From Epiperipatus broadwayi (taxonomy: Eukaryota > Onychophora > Udeonychophora > Euonychophora > Peripatidae), in the NCBI GenBank assembly GCA_028023455.1, contig JAQFVV010006245.1, positions 5,329,276 to 5,393,275 on the forward strand: 64,000 nt of DNA, given 5' to 3'. The position numbers and the translations under genes are program-made. Position 1 is the first letter of the stretch. Each line of letters opens with the position of its first letter. The notes beneath the pieces were generated by a model that saw only the letters and a program-made list of their open reading frames with translations, ran no database searches and was not told the origin of the DNA. Of this stretch, positions 60,060-64,000 are shown piece after piece.

Positions 60060-60454
60060 AGTCTATGTCATTTCAATTTTTGAAATCATTTATCATGAAC
60101 AGGAAAGCTATTCATATTAAATTTTAAAACTGAGAATGTAAACAATGTCATTGTATTTTCAGTATTTGAAATTTATATGAGTTAAAACTCGGTTCCAAGA
60201 TTATTGTGTTTATGAAAGCAGCAGTTTAAAAAAAAAATAGTTTTAGATAAACAATCAAAAGAAATTAAGATTTCATCCTTTTTTTCTTTCTGTTTTAATT
60301 AACTGCAAATGCTTTTTAGTGTAATAATAATCAAATTAAATGAAAGTATATATTTTTAAAAATATAGGGGTAATTTAAAACCATTAAAACATCATGTTTA
60401 CCTTTTCATACACTTACACATGCTGTTAGTAAGAGTACCAAACTCTTTATATAG

Positions 60455-60665
60455 TAGTTTCAGCAGATGCAAGCTTTTGTAATCAGTGGTTGTAAGATTT
60501 GTGCATTAGATACTAAGATCTAGGTGCACATTTTCAAATCCAATATTTCTCACTGATGAAAGCCACAAGCTAGAAACAAGTCTGGAGATGTTGGATGAGT
60601 AGGCATTAGATAGGGATTTTATGCACAAACCATCCTGCATACATTGGTGGCACTACTGTAAGAGA
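60455..60665 (+). mobile_element. family F short interspersed element, copy 3 (ribozyme core intact)
   Basis: Shares ATCCAATATTTCTCACTGAT, AACAAGTCTGGAGATGTTGG, ATGAGTAGGCA and GGGATTTTATGCACAA with copy 1, and TGGCACTACTGTA with copy 2. The left arm is strongly decayed and the target duplication is not resolved, so the ends are approximate. It lies inside a degenerate tandem array. Confidence 0.7.
60539..60595 (+). ncRNA. hammerhead ribozyme motif, family F copy 3 (all core residues present)
   Basis: Core CTGATGA at 60553-60559. Stem II is AGC (60561-60563) with GCT (60569-60571) around CACAA. GAAA at 60573-60576. A tiny stem III (A576-U581, C577-G580, loop AA) leads to the GUC triplet ending at C60582. 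Stem I: all 13 bases of TGGAGATGTTGGA (60583-60595) pair with TCCAATATTTCTCA (60539-60552) if one C is bulged, using several G-U pairs. Copy 1 has a better stem II. Weak points: the A-A at 10.1-11.1 and the short stem II. Confidence 0.7.
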
Positions 60666-61450
60666 TCAGTACTCTTATAAGGTAATTTGTTGCACATCTC
60701 TTAAAAATGAATTGAACCAATTTCATTGTAATTTGAAATGCAGTCTGCCAACACTATTCAGTTGGACAACCTGAAATAATGCATTACTTTAATTTTTCTA
60801 AATCTTTTTTTTTAATTCATTTTTTTCTCATGAACAGGAAATGTAAAAAAAAAATGTGAATCTAAAAAATATCTGTTCAATAGAAATAGTTAAAATCAGT
60901 TATAAAGATTTTGCTTTTATTAAAGCAGAAGTTTAAAAAAGCAAGTTTTGTGTAAATAATCCAAAGGAAAATAAAAGATTTTTCATTTCTTATTTTTTTT
61001 CTATTTTAATTGATTGTGAATGCTCCTAAAATTTTTTCTTCAAAAAATGTAATCAGTTGATTAATAAAAATATTGCACCATATGTTGTGCATGATTCAAA
61101 AGTTATCAAACCAATTTGAATGCAATTTGCCATCACTATTAGGTTGGACAACTCTGAAATATTGTATTATTATATTGCACTGGTTCTGAAACCAAATACA
61201 TGTACAAAAATCGAAGAAAGTGTTCAGTAAAAGGTTAAAAATTGATTACAATATTTGATTCAAATAAACAGAAGACTTAAATAAATGCACTTAATAAGAT
61301 TTAGCATCTTTTTTTTATTCATTTTTCTGCTATTAACAAACGTAATGGGAAAATTACAACAGTTCCATTCAATGTAAACTGCATTGTTACATGCAATTTC
61401 TCATAAAAACATGAAAAAAAAAAGTCATTTGAAGCATTTAAAATAATAGA

Positions 61451-64000
61451 ATGTACTATTTTTTTTGGAAATGAAAAATTTTAACCGCTTGTTCTAAGTG
61501 ATCTTGAATTGAATAGAACCATTGAATTAAGATAGAAAATAAAACCAGCAGATCACTACAATTAAGAATAATTAATAAATAACTATTGTATTTATTGAAC
61601 ATGTTTATTTTAATTTTATTTTTTTAATATGTATGTACATATTGCATCGAGATTAATACTTCAACGCTGATCTTTAAGTAAATGAAATAAGGTTTTCACA
61701 TATATATGTTTATTAAAAATTCATATTTTATATGGTTTACTATCCATGACAAGACTTGGAACCAATGGGAAAGGGGCATGAATACATACTTTTTATTCTT
61801 TCATTCAATCTTTAATATATATTATGCAACATTTATTAAATGTTGTTATCTAAACTTTATTATATGCAGATGATCTGATTATAAAATCATTGTGGCTAAG
61901 CATTAATCTATCTGTATAACTATATATATATATGTACACATTAAGTTCCTTTAAAATATTATTACAGACAGCCTAATGTCAAAAGTTTGTTGTTGCAAAT
62001 CTTATTTTAATTTTGCTTGATAGGTAGTAGCAATTGATAACTTACTATGTTTATTTTTACTATGAGTAGTGCTTTAGTATTCAGAATCAAATAAGGAATT
62101 GTACATCTTTTGTGTTTGAATATTTATATATCAATAAGAACAAAAAAAAAAAAAACAATTTCTAAAAAAAAAAAAAACCTTGGTGGGGGGAGGGGGAGTT
62201 CTTGCTTTTAAAACTTTTTTAAAGAAGTGACAAAAAATGAAATTTTGTTTACTGCATGATAAGACTACTTATGACATTAGGGAAGAACTTTATACATGTT
62301 TTTTAGATTTTAATACTTTTTTTTGTAATAACTCTAACTGTATTATGTTATTTTTAATATTATGTTAATGTATTATTAATAAATCATTTTTAGTGTTTTT
62401 AATATTCAGTCATCCTTTAAAAAAATGATTTTTTTTAAGAGCCTACAGTAAGTCATATTTTTGAACTATTTTGTTTGTTAAATGTTATCAAAAACCACAT
62501 ATAGATATTCTCTGCTTGAAGCAAAGTGAAAATGACACAAGAATCTTTCTTAGTTTTAGCCAGAAGCTTCATCTTTTACATTGCATTATGTTAAATTTCA
62601 TAATATTTCATTGTTTCTGGTATGAAATGCCAAAGAAAAAAGAATTTCCTTATTTATTTTCATATAATACTGGTATTGTTTTTACTATACTTTAAATTAT
62701 GAATTATGACTCATATTTAAAAACTTGTCAGAATTGATTCTTTTTTTAAAACAAAAAAAATTATATTGATCTCACTTAAAACTGTCAATAAAATATGTAA
62801 TATTTCCTTACATGAACACCATATATACATACTTTTCACAGAATTTTAGATTCTCTGTCAGATGCTTATGTGACCATTTCATTACATATACAGTATAAGA
62901 AATCTTCATAAATGTTAATTATATATATATTAAAAAATAAATGTAAAAAATATTTAATCTACTTCTGAATGTTTCGTTTTATTTCAGTGTACAATTCCAA
63001 TTGATAATGAACTTTGATATTGAAATCAAATCGTAAATTAACTTTAGGGTTTTCATGTAAAATCTGCTTTCGATGAATTAATTTTTTTAGTCTTTTGTTT
63101 TACGGGAGGGGTATTCTGATGATTGGGCTTGGGCAAATCAACATTCATGATCAACTGATAGACTGCCAAGAAAATGGGATGATTAATGAATTAAGAAAAA
63201 GTATAATAACTTTTAAAAAATTATTAAAATTTTCAATTCAAGTGATTTGGCAGAAAAATAATTATTAATTGCCATAAATATCAGTTTTGATTTGAGTATT
63301 TGTCAAAGCATAGTAATAGTTGTGCTTTGCTATTTACTCATGTAAATTTGTTTCCAATGGTCAGTATTGAATATCAAGACAGTAGGTATTATATACATAA
63401 ACTGGAAAATTCTGTAGCAACACTTGCCTGATTATTACTGTGAATTCAAGTATTTTATCATATTTTAAAAGTAGAATACAATATCAAACAAATACAATGA
63501 AAAGACGTTTTAAAACTATGCATGGAAATTGTATTGCACTATTTATTTATTATAAAGTGAATTATCCAAACAAAAATTAAAGAAAATTATATCACAACTA
63601 TACAGTACCAATTGTAACCATAATTAAATCTTAAGCAGCAACAGTTGCATCTTAGCAAAATATAAGAAATCTTTCACAGATGGAAAAATGATAAAATAGG
63701 CATTTTTTGAAATAAATGATTAATTATTTGATTCATTCAAGGAAAATATATATATTTCCATAATAAAGACATGCAATTCTTGCAAAGAACTATTACTATG
63801 AATTGTAATTTGTTTGCATCTAATTTATTGCAATTTGATGAATTCATCAAATTAATTGATATTTCTGGTCTAGATTTTTATGAGAATGATTTTTAAGAAT
63901 GTGAAGGTAAAAGAAGAATTATTAATAATATTATCTTCAAAGAAGAAAACATGAGATGATGTTTACTATGTTTCAAAAAATATAAAGAAGAGGGGGGAAA
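61451..64000. other. AT-rich non-coding stretch, no gene seen
   Basis: A fragment of family Q lies at 61640-61690 (CGAGATTAATACTTCAACGC). Otherwise homopolymer-rich, with a G-run near 62184-62197. The frame at 62471-62695 has no recognised domain. Confidence 0.5.

Larger units (their letters stand above)
60060..61450. repeat. degenerate tandem array, unit about 700 bp
   Basis: Landmarks recur in order: TCATGAACAGGAAA (60093, 60829; decayed near 61330), AAAGCAG(C/A)AGTTTAAAAAA (60215, 60925), CTGTTTTAATTAACTGCAAATG (60291) versus CTATTTTAATTGATTGTGAA (61003), and GTTGGACAAC (60761, 61145). Two full and one partial unit. The first is interrupted by family F copy 3. Confidence 0.55.

Noticed and set aside
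1-64000. CRISPR array, operons, bacterial ribosome binding sites
   Set aside because: No regularly spaced short direct repeats with unique spacers and no bacterial-type gene packing; LINEs, SINEs and MITEs show the DNA is from an animal-like eukaryote.

Overview
The window looks like intergenic or intronic DNA from an AT-rich animal genome (about three-quarters A+T by eye). I found no intact cellular protein-coding gene, rRNA, functional tRNA or CRISPR array. Nearly all open frames are short and AT-driven. The only real coding signal is decayed reverse transcriptase from three non-LTR retrotransposons: an RTE-type element (14150-16960, minus), a 5'-truncated L1/Tx1-like element with a perfect 16-bp target duplication (18459-20252, plus), and a BovB-like RTE tail (45690-46575, minus). 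This mix, together with tRNA-derived SINEs and many fold-back elements, fits an invertebrate such as a mollusc. The species guess is weak.

Layout: 1-1080 degenerate tandem repeats; 4849-6240 nested fold-back repeats; about 7077-9277 a long LTR-like repeat (copy C); 14150-16960 the RTE relic; 18459-20252 the L1/Tx1 relic; 21869-22743, 31544-32495 and 54602-55893 three copies of one Tc1/mariner (Tigger/pogo)-like family with TA duplications; 26265-26745 a simple palindrome; 27188-30945 a large fold-back carrying two later insertions (a ribozyme-bearing short element and a 2.06-kb LTR-like element, copy D); about 35337-38410 and 50750-53597 LTR-like copies A and B; 41112-41712 tandem duplications; 44601-44793 a near-perfect hairpin MITE; 45467-45567 a very short tRNA-derived SINE with 21-bp flanking repeats; 46827-49479 another composite fold-back; 58288-59038 a TA-flanked MITE with GAAAATAAG termini; 60060-61450 a degenerate tandem array.

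The most interesting signal is a set of hammerhead self-cleaving ribozyme motifs. Family F (27354-27672, 56625-56807, about 60455-60665) is a 180-320-bp short interspersed element with 11-14-bp target duplications. Two of its copies carry a hammerhead: 60539-60595 keeps all core residues (CTGATGA, GAAA, GUC) with a 13-bp stem I, and 27461-27517 has a good stem II but one core mutation. An unrelated fold-back family at 5001-5638 has a second hammerhead with an intact core (5473-5540), and weaker relics lie at 27269-27304, 30843-30870 and 49656-49686. This resembles animal retrozymes, small non-autonomous retroelements with hammerheads.

A second unusual pattern is the LTR-like family A-D. Its copies are highly diverged but share a ...TTACA/TTATA 3' end, and each carries a TATA box followed 290-310 bp downstream by a GTAA-type 5' splice site. 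All functional statements are inferences from reading the sequence; no search or fold was run.
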